A stretch of 64,000 bases of DNA, taken from assembly GCA_029255685.2 (NCBI GenBank), contig CM055312.2, forward strand, positions 80,172,369 to 80,236,368, in the 5' to 3' direction. The position numbers and the translations under genes were made by a program. Under the pieces are notes generated by a model that was not told where the DNA came from, made no database searches, and saw only the letters and a program-made list of their open reading frames with translations. Positions 45,793-57,854 of the stretch are shown in pieces (position 1 is the first letter of the stretch; each line of letters starts with the position of its first letter). This DNA comes from Silene conica (Eukaryota; Streptophyta; Magnoliopsida; Caryophyllales; Caryophyllaceae).

Positions 45793-47488
45793 TTGACTTT
45801 CTCCCCCAGTTCTTTCAGGGCTTTGATCAGACCTGCAGTGTTGATAGTAAAGCCATAGTCCTGTACCTTTGGTGGCAGGTTCAAATCATTTTTCCAGCTT
45901 TTTCCTCCAGAGACTTTATGCACTGGTCTACTGTAAGGTTTTGATCTGTCCTGCCTATCTGCCGGCGTCTTCCTGCTGGATGAGGCGGTGCCACAGCTGA
46001 TTCTTCTAGGCCCTGTGTCCTCTTCCAATCGAATGGCATCTAACGCCTTCTGCTGAACCTGAGCGAATGCCGTGCACGACCACTTGGTCAGCTCTTTGTA
46101 AAGGTCGGAGGCCTGGGGTAGCCCCCAGCGGAAGGCGTGGATGGCAGTCTTCTCCTCGCAGTGGGGTATAGACACCATCTCCTTGTTGAATCTGGCCAAG
46201 TAATCCCTGGTGGACTCCTCGTCTCCCTGCTGGATCTGGTAGAGGTCGCTGGTTTGCTTTTCTGGCCTCCTGCTGCTGGCGAACTGTTGATTGAATGCAT
46301 TCACCAGACCTGCAAAGCTAGAAATGCTGGAGTTTGGCAGGCTAACGAACCACTGGAGTGCAGCTCCTGATAGTGTGGATCTGAACCCTTTGCACATGCA
46401 GGCCTCCTTCAGGGGCCCAGAGGCCGTTATCACCATCATCTTTTGTTTGTATTGGTTGATGTGATCTATCGGTTCAGCTGTTCCATCATAGCTTGTCATA
46501 TTTGGGGGAGTGAATCCCTTGGGCACGTCCACCGAGACTATGTTGAGGGTGAACGGGGAGTCTGCGTAGCTATCCGGGGCCGCGTTCTCCAGGGGTCTTG
46601 GTACTCCTGGTATGCGACTGACTAGGTCTCATAGCTCTTTGTATCGGTGCTCCCAAGGATCTGGTCCTACAAAAGGGTTAGCAGGATTCCAAGGAGTGTT
46701 GTGGGTGAAAGAAGCGCACCCTTGTGCTCCAGGGGTCTGGCCGACCATTGGTTTGTTGAGGACAGGCTGGCTGAGTGCGGGTTGGCTGATCGGTGCTGTG
46801 TGGACTATCGACGGCGTCTGGTGGACGGTGTACCCTGATGGTCCAGCCCCCAGCATGAGCGGATGCCTTGCCGATGACCCTTCACCTTGCATCCAGCCTC
46901 CGGTTGGTGTGGGTAGAAATCCTGCATCGCCAGGTTGGTTAGTATTAACAGGTAATCTTACGAGTCTGTTACCTGGGCCTCCCATTTATGGTGGAGGTGA
47001 GTCTAGATCGAAGGATAGGTGGCTAGCCCCGTAGGTGCGATTCTTTCAGGTGCGGTTATTCCTGCGAGGTCCAGCCTGGTGACCAACTCGTTGGGGATGG
47101 CTCTTGCCTCGCCCCTGCTTCCTGGAGGTCTTGGGACCCTGATGTCCACACCTGGTCCCCCACTTGCGCATGGAGGTTGGTTCTACGTCGTGGCCAACTT
47201 CCTTAGCTCCTGGTTGTCTTTCTTGAGGCCGTCTACCGCCTGGTGGAGGGCGAAGATCTCTTCCATCATGGTCTTCCACATGCCTGGAGGTGGAGTTTCT
47301 CCGTTGTTGTCACTCGAGCTGGCTACCGCGCCGCCAGTGGTGGTACCAGATTGTACCTGGGGAGTGCTGCCGCTGAGGGGCGCCATTGTCGTTGCTGGTG
47401 GAGTTTCCAGAGCCCCCATTGAGGTAGAGGTAGCTCCTACCACCGAGGAAATGGGCTGTGGGGTTGTTTGAGAGGCTGCGTTTGTCAT
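45793..47488 (-). pseudogene. Gypsy gag, several stops and frameshifts
   Basis: Starts MTNAASQTTPQP at 47488. A TAG at 47183-47185 follows NQELRKLATT, and another shift lies near 46990. The core gag YDGTAEPIDHINQYKQKMMV and ALQWFVSLPNSSISSFAGL is in one frame below 46532. A TGA at 46629-46631 lies where CGA (Arg) is expected (KEL-R-DLVSRIPGV). A frameshift near 45785 separates it from the knuckle/protease part. Confidence 0.88.
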
Positions 47489-47550
47489 TTTGAAGGGTTC
47501 TTGAAGAGTTTTTGGGATTTTTTGCACTTATGGGTTGAATAATCACTATA

Positions 47551-47569
47551 GCCCCACGGTGGGCGCCAA
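47551..47569 (-). other. Gypsy primer-binding site
   Basis: Minus strand TGGCGCCCACCGTGGGGC begins 2-3 nt after the 5' LTR end, the position and TGGCGCC start usual for plant Gypsy primer sites. The tRNA is not assigned. Confidence 0.7.
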
Positions 47570-47571
47570 AA

Positions 47572-48205
47572 TGTTTAGGTTAAAAATTACCTAATGTTGT
47601 TTTAGGAGGTTATAGTGATTTCAAGCCTAATTTATGATATGTTTAGATGAGTTAAGTACTTAGAAGATTTGAGAGAAAGATGTAGGAGAACGCAAAGGGT
47701 GATGACGCAGGAAACCCCTTAGGGAAAAACTGCGGGAGGAAGGTTTCCTCCAAGTTCCACTAGAATTCTCCTTCAGAGTATATGCGGGTTTACAAGTATT
47801 TCTTAGGGTTTTCTTAGTGCTATGTATGCTAAGTATGATAATGAATGAATGCTAATGTACAAGGTTTACATTTATATATAATCTCCTTTCTATGGACCGT
47901 TGGATGTGGCTCTTATCCAACGGATCCTTTTATCTCTTCTTATCCCATTTTGGCTTCTTCCTTCTACATGCTTTTTCTGACGGAGTCTGTTGGTGTGGCC
48001 ATTTCGGGTAATCCTCGAGCCTTGGTTCCTTCGTCCTTTTCTTCTTTCTCGTTCATGCCGCCTACTTCCTTCTCTTGCACACTTCTTCTATTATGGACTT
48101 TCCTCCTTCTTCATCCCATTGACTTTTGGTGCCAAGTATTTAATTTCCTTCCAATTACGTGATGCCACGTGTTAGCTTATAAAATGCTATTTTTAGGGCA
48201 TAACA
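47572..48205 (-). repeat. Gypsy 5' LTR, 634 bp
   Basis: TGTTTAGG to GCATAACA, partner of 33516-34228; flanked on the right by ACTAC. It lacks the 79-bp duplication. Confidence 0.95.
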
Positions 48206-48280
48206 ACTACTTGCATTTTCCCTTTTTAATTTTTTTTGCTACCCCAAATATTCTTTCCTGGGTTCGCCCCTGCTCCATAA

Positions 48281-48888
48281 CTATAACGTAATTTTGATTT
48301 TTGATACTCATTACCAATTCCTACCCAATATATAACATTATCTGAATGGCTCAAAACTTATGTGAGTTAACAATTTAACATTACATAACTACTTCCTCCA
48401 TTTTTGTTTATCCAATTTTTTATTAATTACCCATTTGTCTTTCTTTCGTGCCTCTTTAGGCCTATTTTCCTATCATTTGTACCACGTTACCTTTAAATAT
48501 ATAGGTAAATGAGGGTAGAGAGAAGTAATAATTTACTCTTAGCATATGTTGTATATGTTGTCCATTTTAGATAGGTGTTAAAAATGTTGTGATATTCTTT
48601 TAAAATATACTCCGTATTAAAAACCCGAACATTTTATCATCAATTTGACATTTTTGTCTTACACGGCACGTACCACCGTACAATTGATTGTTACACCATT
48701 TATTACATTAGTTAAGTTTTTTTAGGGTGGTGCTCAATCATGGACATGATTGACCATTTTACCCTATATTTTTACAACATTTACCATTTTATTTCACTTT
48801 CTCACCCTAACTACCAACCCCGCCTCTCTCCCTTGCTCGCTGCCATTATGCAACACTCGCCACAACCGCCCCTCGAATTGCCACCCAG
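48281..48888. other. Intergenic host DNA
   Basis: AT-rich, with a C-rich stretch near 48815-48885. No gene recognised. Confidence 0.5.
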
Positions 48889-49018
48889 ATCTACAAATTG
48901 AGGAAAAACAGCGCCGCTCCCATCGCCACAACACTGTAAATTGGGAATTTTAATCGACATAGGTTTGGTCAATTTCTTCATCCGTCACAGACACAGTACT
49001 GTAAATTGATTTAAGTAC
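48889..49018 (+). repeat. 130-bp direct duplication flanking an old Copia, left copy
   Basis: Matches 58416-58545 with 2 differences, starting ATCTACAAATTG and ending TTAAGTAC. The two copies lie immediately outside the left and right LTRs of the Copia relic. Confidence 0.95.
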
Positions 49019-49246
49019 AACTCTTCACAAATTCATTCCCCTACCCTCTTCATATCTATATAAATAGATATGGGTGAAGATGTTTAAAAAATACACACAA
49101 AGTTTTGTCTTCTGCATCATTGAACACAATAACGAACTACATAAAATACTTCTGAATTACATCTCTGATTTTTGTGCCGGAAAACAGAGGACACCGTCTT
49201 ATCTCAATAGGAAATTTGGTATAACCCTGGCACTAATATAGGGTCG

Positions 49247-49344
49247 AATTGTTCTATTAGGAAAGCGTAGTCGATTCGGTGTGATCTTTATTGTCAATTC
49301 CTATTTCGTGCATACCCAATTTCTAACAATCTAATAGAACAATT
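49247..49344 (+). other. Candidate self-complementary primer site
   Basis: AATTGTTCTATTAG in the LTR (49247-49260) is the exact reverse complement of CTAATAGAACAATT (49331-49344), which starts 2 nt after the left LTR end, where a primer site belongs. The usual Copia TGGTATCAGAGC is absent there. Confidence 0.5.
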
Positions 49345-49518
49345 ACGAAATTCTGTTAAGTTGGCGAATGCTACGAAAATGACAATGAAGGTCAAACTGG
49401 AGAAATTTTAGGGTGTTGACTTTACAAGATTAGTAAAAGATGCCCTTTTATTGACGATTCTGGAAGTGGCTTATATCTTACGTACTTCATATCCTAAAGT
49501 GGATGATAAAGATGGATC

Positions 49519-52500
49519 TGTTAAAGTAAAGAAGAAGAAGAGAAAAGGAAAGTGGATAAGTTTTGTTCTTATTGCTCTGTTTTCAGTGTGTCTGTATACA
49601 ATATGGACAAACATATATATATATAACGTAAATACATGTGATAAACCCTAGTATACCAAACGACATAATACATACATTGATAAAACTATCCATATTGGCC
49701 CACGATCCAAAACCGTATCTCAACACCCCTCCTCAAGTTGGAGCGTGGGGGTCGACAACGCCCAACTTGGATAACAAATGATGAAATTCTCGTGTACCCA
49801 GGGCCTTTGTAAGAAGATCAGCCACTTGTTCAGACGTATGAACATAAGTAGGAACAATCAAACCGTCTCGTATAGCATCGCGCACAAAATGACAGTCAAC
49901 TTCAATGTGCTTAGTACGTTCGTGGAACACCGGGTTACGCGCAAGATGAAGGGCAGCCTGATTATCACAATATAGGAGCGCAGGACGAGTGATGGGAACA
50001 TGAAGAAAGCGTAAAACTCCATGTAACCATTTTATTTCACAAGTGGCCGCAGCCATAGCTCGATATTCGGACTCAGCGGAAGAGAGGGAGACAGTGGGTT
50101 GTTTCTTTGTCTTCCAGGAAACAGGACAACCATCCAAAAACACACAATATGCAGTCAAAGAGCGACGCGTCAAAGGACAACTAGCATAATCAGCATCACA
50201 ATAGACCCCTAATTCGAGAGATGAATTGGAACGAAACAACAAACCTTGACCAGGACTACGTTTGATATAACGCACCACACGCAACGCTGCATTCCAATGT
50301 GTCTCTCGTGGCTCATGCATAAAACAAGATAGTATATGCACGCTATATGACAAATCTGGCCTCGTGTTGGTCAAGTAGATCAGACGCCCAACTAAGCGAC
50401 GATACGACTCAGGCATTGACATCACGGCATCATCAGCCATTGCGAGCTTATGATTACGCTCAAATGGCACATTATCCGGTTTGCTTCCAATCATACCGGT
50501 CTCATTTAATATGTCCAACGCATATTTCCGTTGACAAAGAAATATTCCAGACGAACTTCTCGCTACTTCAAGACCCAAGAAATATTTTAAAACACCGAGG
50601 TCCTTCATATAAAAACAAGAGCTCAAATACTCCTTAACAAGACGGATTGCCTCACCATTGTTTCCTCCGACAACGAGATCGTCGACGTAAACTAAAATGT
50701 ACACTTCCACTCCAGAGGCAATATAAGAAAATAAAGAGTAGTCAGACATACATTGCACAAAACCGTATGCAACGAGAGATGCGGAAAGTTTTTCAAACCA
50801 ACAACGAGAAGCTTGTCGGAGACCATATAATGACTTTTTGAGACAACAAACCTTACCGGGCGCATCAACAGAGTAACCGAGAGGCAATTTCATGTATACT
50901 TCTTCTTCTAGATCACCGTGGAGGAAGGCGTTATGCACATCCATTTGATGTAACTCCCATCCACGGGCAGCTGCGACGGCAAGGAAAACACGGACCGTTA
51001 CCATTTTTGTAGTGGGAGCGAAAGTCTCAAAGAAATCGACCCCTTCTTCTTGTCTATTGCCGAGTATAACTAGTCGCGCCTTAAACCGCTCAACAGAACC
51101 ATCAGCTCGCAATTTTACCTTGTACACCCATTTATTACCGATTGCCTTCTTTCCAGCCGGTAAATCGACAACATCCCATGTTCCATTACGAACCAAAGCA
51201 TCAAGTTCAAGATTCATGGCTTTTTGCCATCGTTCATCTTTCATAGCTTCACGAAAACTGGTAGGTTCCTTGTAATGATCAACTGCAGCGGCGAAAACAC
51301 GGTGTGCCAAAGAGAATTTTTCATTAGATAAAACGTGTGTCAAAGAATGAGGCATACCTGAAAAGGATTCATGGGTTGAGTGACTCGAGGGAAGGCTATT
51401 AGCTTTGGTACGACTGAGGACACGAGCTCCACCGGACACATACTCATCACGACTATATTTAGACCATGGAATGTGAGGACGATGCCCCCGTCCATATTCC
51501 TGTCCATCCACCCCATTTTGTTCACCACTCGAATCGTGTGTCTCCTCTTCATGATGTTCCTCCAACACCTCTTCATTAGAAACCTTTTGACCAACATCAC
51601 CTAAAATGATTTCGGCTTCCGCATCCGAGTCATGTAATACGTTGTTTTGTGGTACTTCACATGAGCTGATTTGCATAGGATACGTAGACTCATCGAACAC
51701 TACGTCCCGTGAAATAAAGTAATCTTTTGAATCCAAATCGTAAACTTCCCATCCTTTCTTACCAAAAGGATAACCAACAAAAATACACCGTCGGCTACGG
51801 GTCGCAAACTTGTCACCATCTTTACGTGGGTGTCGAGCATAACACAAACAACCGAAAGTCCGCAAATTATCATAATTGGGCGGCTTACCAAATAATATTT
51901 CGTAAGGAGTTTTCCCTTTCAAAAGCATAGATGGGGTCCTGTTAATTAAGTAACCGGCCGCTAATATGCATTCCCCCCAAAACTCGATAGGCAGACTGGC
52001 TTGAAAACGTAGAGCTCTTGCCACATTGAGAATGTGACGGTGCTTTCTTTCTACCCTACCGTTCTGTTGTGAGGTACCCACACACGTAGTTTGATGCAAT
52101 ATCCCATGGGCAGAAAAATATGATTTCAAACATGTGAATTCCGTACCGTTATCACTCCGAACAATTTTAACATTTGCATCAAATTGACGTTTCACCATAG
52201 CAATAAAATTTTGTAACAACTGAGACACTTCATTTTTATTTTTAACCAAATAAACCCAGACTGCACGCGAGAAATCATCGATAATGGCAAGAAAATAATG
52301 ACTCCCACAAGAAGAGGGTGTACGATAATCTCCCCATAGGTCACAATGAACTAGCTCAAAGATAGAATTAGCAGTATTCTCACTAACGACGAACTTATCA
52401 CGTGTTTGTTTAGCTTTCATGCAAACATCACAAAGTTTACTGACATTGTCATCAATTTTATTATGAATGAAAGGCAATAAGCTAACTACCCGTCTCGAAG

Positions 52501-54343
52501 GATGCCCAAGACGACGATGCCAAGTTTCACTATCATCCTCATTCTTCTTTGTTGTCATAACTCGACAAGCTGTGCCTCCTTTCAAAACGTATAGCCTACC
52601 CTCTTGATCACCCGTACCAATCGTCCTCTTCGTTGCGCGGTCCTGTATGACACAATTTTTATTAGTGAAGGTCACATCACAGCCAAGGTCGATACTCAAT
52701 TGGAAAACAGAAATAAGGTTGCACTTGAATTCAGGCACAAATAAAACTTTTTGCAAAATAAATTGTCCACCCATGTCAACACTGCCTTCCTGTGAAGCTG
52801 TTGCAAATTTTCCATTTGGCAAAGAGACTGTACACGGCTCAATTGCTTGCACATCGTATAAAAAATCGAAACAGCCCGTCATGTGGTGAGTAGCACCAGA
52901 GTCAAGCAACCAACAATTATAATCATCCGTCTTACCATTCATTCGAACATTGGAGGAAGAAGCTTTGTTCTGATTCAAATAGGCTTCCCATTGATCCTTT
53001 GGCACCGTCACGTAGTTATCTTTAGAATCGCTTGATGTATCGGTCATGGCATGTGTCGCGTTTGCAGAAGTACCTCTCCCTCCATAATTGCCGCGTCCTC
53101 CTCTACCACCACGACTTGCTCCTCTGTCACGCCATCCTTTTGGATAGCCAATGATATCGAAACATCGAGCTATTACATGCCCATATTTTTTGCACTTTTC
53201 GCAAAAAGGACGCCCTTCATTCTCTTTGTTATTCGTCTCCTCTGTACGCGGCATGGACGTTGTTGGTATTGAACGAGCTGCAAATCCCATCGGTTCCGCT
53301 CTGTTCTCACCTCCCCTAGCTCCTACAACCTGGGTGACAACCTTCCCTTGAACACCCTCCTCTTGAATCAAAATCGCATACGCACGATTAAGAGAAGGTA
53401 ATGGCTCTTGTAAAAGCAAATTTGAGGAGACCGTGGAATATGCAGAAGAAATCCCCAACAGAAATTCGTGCACTTTGCTTTCGTCTCGTTTTTTGTCTAA
53501 TTGTCTATTTATTCCACACTTACAGCCCTTACAATTGCAAGACGGATTTAGGTCGTATTTGTCACGTTCATCCCATAGCTTCTTGAATCGACCGAAATAA
53601 TCAGTGACCGTTTCTTTCTCCCCTTGCTTGCAATTTGCAATCGCCCCAACAATACGATGCAATTTCGGACCATTTCCGATGCTGAAACGTTGTTCAATAT
53701 CATCCCACAATGCCTTTGCTTCTTCTACATAGGTGATTGATGAACCAAGACCTGGTTCGATCGTGTTAAAAATCCAATTAACGATCATCGCATTAACCAT
53801 ATACCAATCTTCAAGATCTTCGGAATCGTCGGCAGGCTTCTCAATGGTCCCATCGATGAAACCGGTTTTTTTTTCGAACGCAGTGCACCCCGCATTTTAA
53901 CTGACCATTCATCGTAGTTGTCTCCTTTTAGTTCAACAACGATTAACTTATCTCCAGATTTGTCTGAAGTCGAAAGAAAATACGGACTTAATTTTGCTTC
54001 TTTTGTCATATCGTCAGACTCCGAATCCAAGTCTGCGTGAGGGATATATTGAGAATCGGAGAACGAATCGGCGGTCGAGATTTTCGCCGTCTCCTTTATC
54101 TGACATGAAGCGCTAGAAAAACCTAGCTCTGATTACCATGTTAAAGTAAAGAAGAAGAAGAGAAAAGGAAAGTGGATAAGTTTTGTTCTTATTGCTCTGT
54201 TTTCAGTGTGTCTGTATACAATATGGACAAACATATATATATAACGTAAATACATGTGATAAACCCTAGTATACCAAACGACATAATACATACATTGATA
54301 AAACTATCCATATTGGCCCACGATCCAAAACCGTATCTCAACA
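49519..54343 (-). mobile_element. Young, nearly intact Copia retrotransposon, 4.8 kb
   Basis: LTRs 49519-49725 (207 bp) and 54139-54343 (205 bp) are identical except for one AT unit in a microsatellite, begin TGTTAAAG and end CTCAACA. They are flanked by the perfect 5-bp duplication GGATC (49514-49518, 54344-54348). A primer site TGGTAATCAGAGC follows the 5' (right) LTR, and the purine tract GAGGAGGGG precedes the 3' LTR. Confidence 0.97.
49733..54030 (-). CDS. Copia gag-pol polyprotein, one A-tract frameshift
   Basis: Starts MDSESDDMTKEAK at 54030. A nine-base A run (T9 on plus, 53866-53874), where ten would keep frame, shifts the reading near residue 55. Beyond it 1355 codons are open from MVNAMIVNW. 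Order: gag; zinc knuckle CEKCKKYGHVIARC; protease WLLDSGATHHMTG; GAG-pre-integrase WHRRLGHPSRRVV. Then come integrase (HCDLWGDYRTPSSCGSHYF, D and E residues intact by eye), RT (NKWVYKVKLRADGSVERFKA, catalytic YVDDL) and RNase H (YCDADYASCPLTRRSLTAY, SSAESEYRA). Total length would be about 1432 residues, normal for Copia. Only the single-base deletion separates it from a full polyprotein; an assembly error is possible. Confidence 0.95.
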
Positions 54344-57300
54344 GGATCCAGATGCAAAAGATATGATTGATCTGTGATTTTTAAATCGTGAGTGCTTCAT
54401 GGCTTACATCATACGACTGAGCAACTTGGGTATATTTCGTATGAAGATAAAGATGATCAGATCAGGCTGATGTTTAATAATTTTAATCATGGTGTTGATG
54501 TGTTGTTGTCATAGTTTATGATAAATGATCAAAATGCATTCAGAATAACTTCTGGAGGTGTAAACATTTTGGTATAATAACGAATGGAAAGGGAAATGAC
54601 TATGAAGGTGAGTAGATTGTTGATTTCGGAAAATGGCAGAAGATGACAATTTTAATTATAAATATGAAAATGGTTTCTGCTTATTATGCTAACGAACCTC
54701 CACGCTGATCTCTTTCTTAAATCGGGTAAGAACAATACGGCAGAGGATTTAAGGAGGAGAATAACGATATTTTCCGAGGAAGCATTGTTAAAGAGTATTT
54801 CCGAAAAAGGATAGTATGAACGAGTTTGATCTTGTTGATGTACTTCACAAAGTGGAACTTCATAATCAGATATGTATCTGGGCTCTTTGATTTCTATCTC
54901 TAAATATTATAATACGAAGTACATGTGATGAGTGAATTGTTAATAATTCACATGATGACCATTGTTTGTATTAAATTTTGTCATTTGCCAGTTGAAATTA
55001 GGGAATGAAATGTTAGAGATTACTCTCCTTTTCTGTATTCTTTACATGAATGGCTTAGTTTATTTTTTAAATCATGATTAAAGTGACGGGTTAGTAAAGT
55101 AATCAAATTCTTTGATTGTGATGAAGTACTAAGTATGAGTGTACTATCCATTATTGTTTCTTTTACCATCTATTTTGTGCATCACTAAGATTTTGGGGTC
55201 ATAGTTATGTATGCTATTAACTACTCGTACATTATTAAGAATTTTGTAATATTATGGACTATCATGAGAAAATGGTTATTACTCTGTTGTACTTGCCTAG
55301 TACCTAATCTTGTTATGAGTATAAGATGTATTCTGAGTTTGTAAGATGAAGAACAATACCAAGTTTACAGTTTTGTTAATAATTGATCTCATATGTGAAA
55401 TACGAGTATGTACGTGTTTGTTGACAAGTTTTGTTGAACGATCTGATAAGGTAATGTTAATTATGAACTTGATGTCTGACATTTATAATGCCAAGTCGCT
55501 AACCTTCGTTCTTTCGTAATCAAAGTGTGATGCATTGTGTTTAACTTGATTATTTAATCATATTAATTATTCGTTTGTACTTGCTGGTTGTAACAAGTTT
55601 ATTTATGGATTTATTAAGTATTCCTACTTTTGACATATACATATTGATGATCAGATCGATATATTAGAGACTAAGCATTGATTGTCTAATTGATGAAATT
55701 TATCAATGTGGTATAATTTTGTGGGGGTTTATTTGATCCATGTATATTGTATGTAGTAAGCTACTCATTTATTATATATATAAAGTGAGAATGTATACTA
55801 GAAGTATGTTCTCCTTGATACGATTTACGGGATTGCGAGATTGAGCGATATTATATACGAATGTTCGTATGACTCAATAACATAGTATATTGTTTTGAGT
55901 GGTGTCAAGTTCCGGTTGTATGGTAACTTGAGATACTCTCGGTCGGTTTTGAGATTTTGAGACTCGCCCTGAAAAGAAATATAATTTCTGTCAAGTTTTT
56001 GGGTATAGATGTTTAACCTTGTGTTTTACAAGGGGCATTTTTTAATCAAAATGTGTATAAATGTTACTATCCTCCATTTTAATATAATGTTCCCATTTGT
56101 TGATTATATGAGTGTAGTATTTTAATAAAATGGGTACATTATATAAAAATGGAGGAAGTATAATTTTTCCAATATGAATCATTGGAATGAACTTTGCTTA
56201 TCTTAATTTTGTACTTGGCTTAAGTCGGTTATCATGGTGTATGACTGTATGTTGTTTTGTTAGTTGACAAAATACAACATTTGGGATAAAATATCATGAT
56301 TACAGTTTGCCATCAAGTTTACATGCATTATGTTGGACCAATAAAATTTCGTTGTACGTATTTTACAGCATCACATGATTAATGTGTTTCATCATGCCCT
56401 ATTGTTTGTATGATGGTTGATGCTTTATTATCCTTTTTATTAATTACTTAATTTATGCATACATCTGAGTGTTATCGGTTTATAGTATAATACTCCGTAA
56501 TTTCGTAAGGGATAAAGCCTAAAGGCAGTAATATCATCATTTTTCTTATGAAAGACATAGGGGAGGTAAATATGATGGAAGCTATTTTATGATCCAAGAT
56601 GTTTGGATCAAGGGTGAGAATATGACAAATATTCTCCATAAGTACTCTCATAGTGTCAAGTATGACATTTATATACAATGTGGTACAAGCGGAGTCATAT
56701 CTTGAGCATTGACATGCATGGTGTTGTATTACTTATGCATTTGAGAAGTTGAGTAAGAATACTAGTAATAGTAGTACTCATGTTGGCAAACGATTAAGTA
56801 AATGTGAAGTATAAAAGTAAGCCATAATTTATGGTTTGTCTATGTCGATTTTCTTCTGTTTTAGAAGAATAGTTGTGTGCAAATGGTATTACCTTGTAGA
56901 TAGTTATTTTCTACATATAATAGTGTATGTTTACTTGAGTAAGACACCATTATCAAATGGGTTTCCAAAAGGCTAATTTGCATTATAAGATCGACATAGG
57001 AGTTGAAATTCGCAGTGTTAACTATAGCCGGTAAAAAGGCTAAGTGGTTAAAGAAATTGATCCATGAGTTTCATTTATGAATGAGACTGATCGATATTTG
57101 ACCCATATTTTGATAGGGATGCTAACTTTGAGTAAGTTTATAGTTAAGTGAATTATGGTGACGGCCGTACCAGGATGTTATTATAACGTGATATATAAGC
57201 TATCAAAAATGGGTTGTTGGTTGTTTTGTGAGATCTCAGTTTTAGTTGATCACTTTGCATAAGGGGTCAACTGAGAACTTGGTTATAAAGTCGGTTGACG

Positions 57301-57854
57301 GGATGAGTCTAAAACTCGTACAAATCATTAGCAATAGAATACCCAACTCCCCTCTAATACAATGTTAGAGGTTGAATTCAATGTGAAGGTCTATTGTTAA
57401 GAGATTGAAGCACACGATAATGTATATCCCGAGGTGTGTGCTTAGACTTGCATGTTGTAAGGCTGAAGTCTATCTTCTTAATTGATCTTTTGAAAAAGTG
57501 TGTTTGCAAGGACACGATAGAAAGAATCAACTATGTGAACATGAAGTATAGCCGCTTCAAGGGAGTATGGGTTTGACTCCTGAAATGTTCATGAATAGAT
57601 ATGGGACATTAGGCTTGTAAATAAGTGTCGGTTTCGTAACTTTAGAAGGAAATTAATTTATGTGTGAGTTATCTTCATGTATCCCAAATGGGTAGAAAGG
57701 GTTCAATGCTAAGTCACACCCTGATACTCGAATATTTGGAATGTGTAATTTCACTAAGTGGAAATTCAATCTTCGTGACATTTTCATTTATGCATAAATT
57801 TGTATGTTTGTTAGTTTATTTAAAATCTTGAATTACGCTTAAATGGGGGAGGAT
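54344..57854 (+). pseudogene. Internal remains of the old Copia
   Basis: Stops in all frames. Gag-like text occurs near 54.35-54.5 kb, and a polypurine tract AAATGGGGGAGGAT lies at 57841-57854. The middle (54.9-56.9 kb) shows nothing firm apart from the Stowaway at 56070. Confidence 0.55.
56070..56158. mobile_element. Stowaway-like MITE, 89 bp
   Basis: TCCTCCATTTTAATATAATG on the left pairs with CATTATATAAAAATGGAGGA on the right; TA on both sides (56068-56069, 56159-56160). Confidence 0.7.

Larger units (their letters stand above)
33516..48205 (-). mobile_element. Tat-lineage Ty3/Gypsy retrotransposon, nearly complete but decayed
   Basis: LTRs begin TGTTTAGG and end GCATAACA, flanked by ACTAC duplications (33511-33515, 48206-48210). 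Pol runs on the minus strand: gag, protease, RT, RNase H and integrase in Gypsy order. An extra antisense gene lies between integrase and the 3' LTR, the layout known from Tat/Retand-type elements. A CACTA transposon (39361-43908) sits in the pol between RT and RNase H. I count 9 single-base differences between LTRs in about 634 aligned positions (1.4%), so the insertion is fairly young. Confidence 0.95.
33308..48272. mobile_element. Small hAT element split by a 14.7-kb Gypsy insertion
   Basis: Terminal repeats CAGGGGCGAACCCA and its complement TGGGTTCGCCCCTG mark both ends, flanked by the perfect duplication CTCCATAA (33300-33307, 48273-48280). hAT sequence proper is only 33308-33515 and 48206-48272 (about 275 bp); everything between is the Gypsy. 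The inner motif GCTACCCCAAATATT occurs near both ends. Confidence 0.93.

Noticed and set aside
46612-47471. Several long plus-strand frames opposite gag
   Set aside because: Shadow frames of GC-rich gag sequence on the other strand, without motifs.
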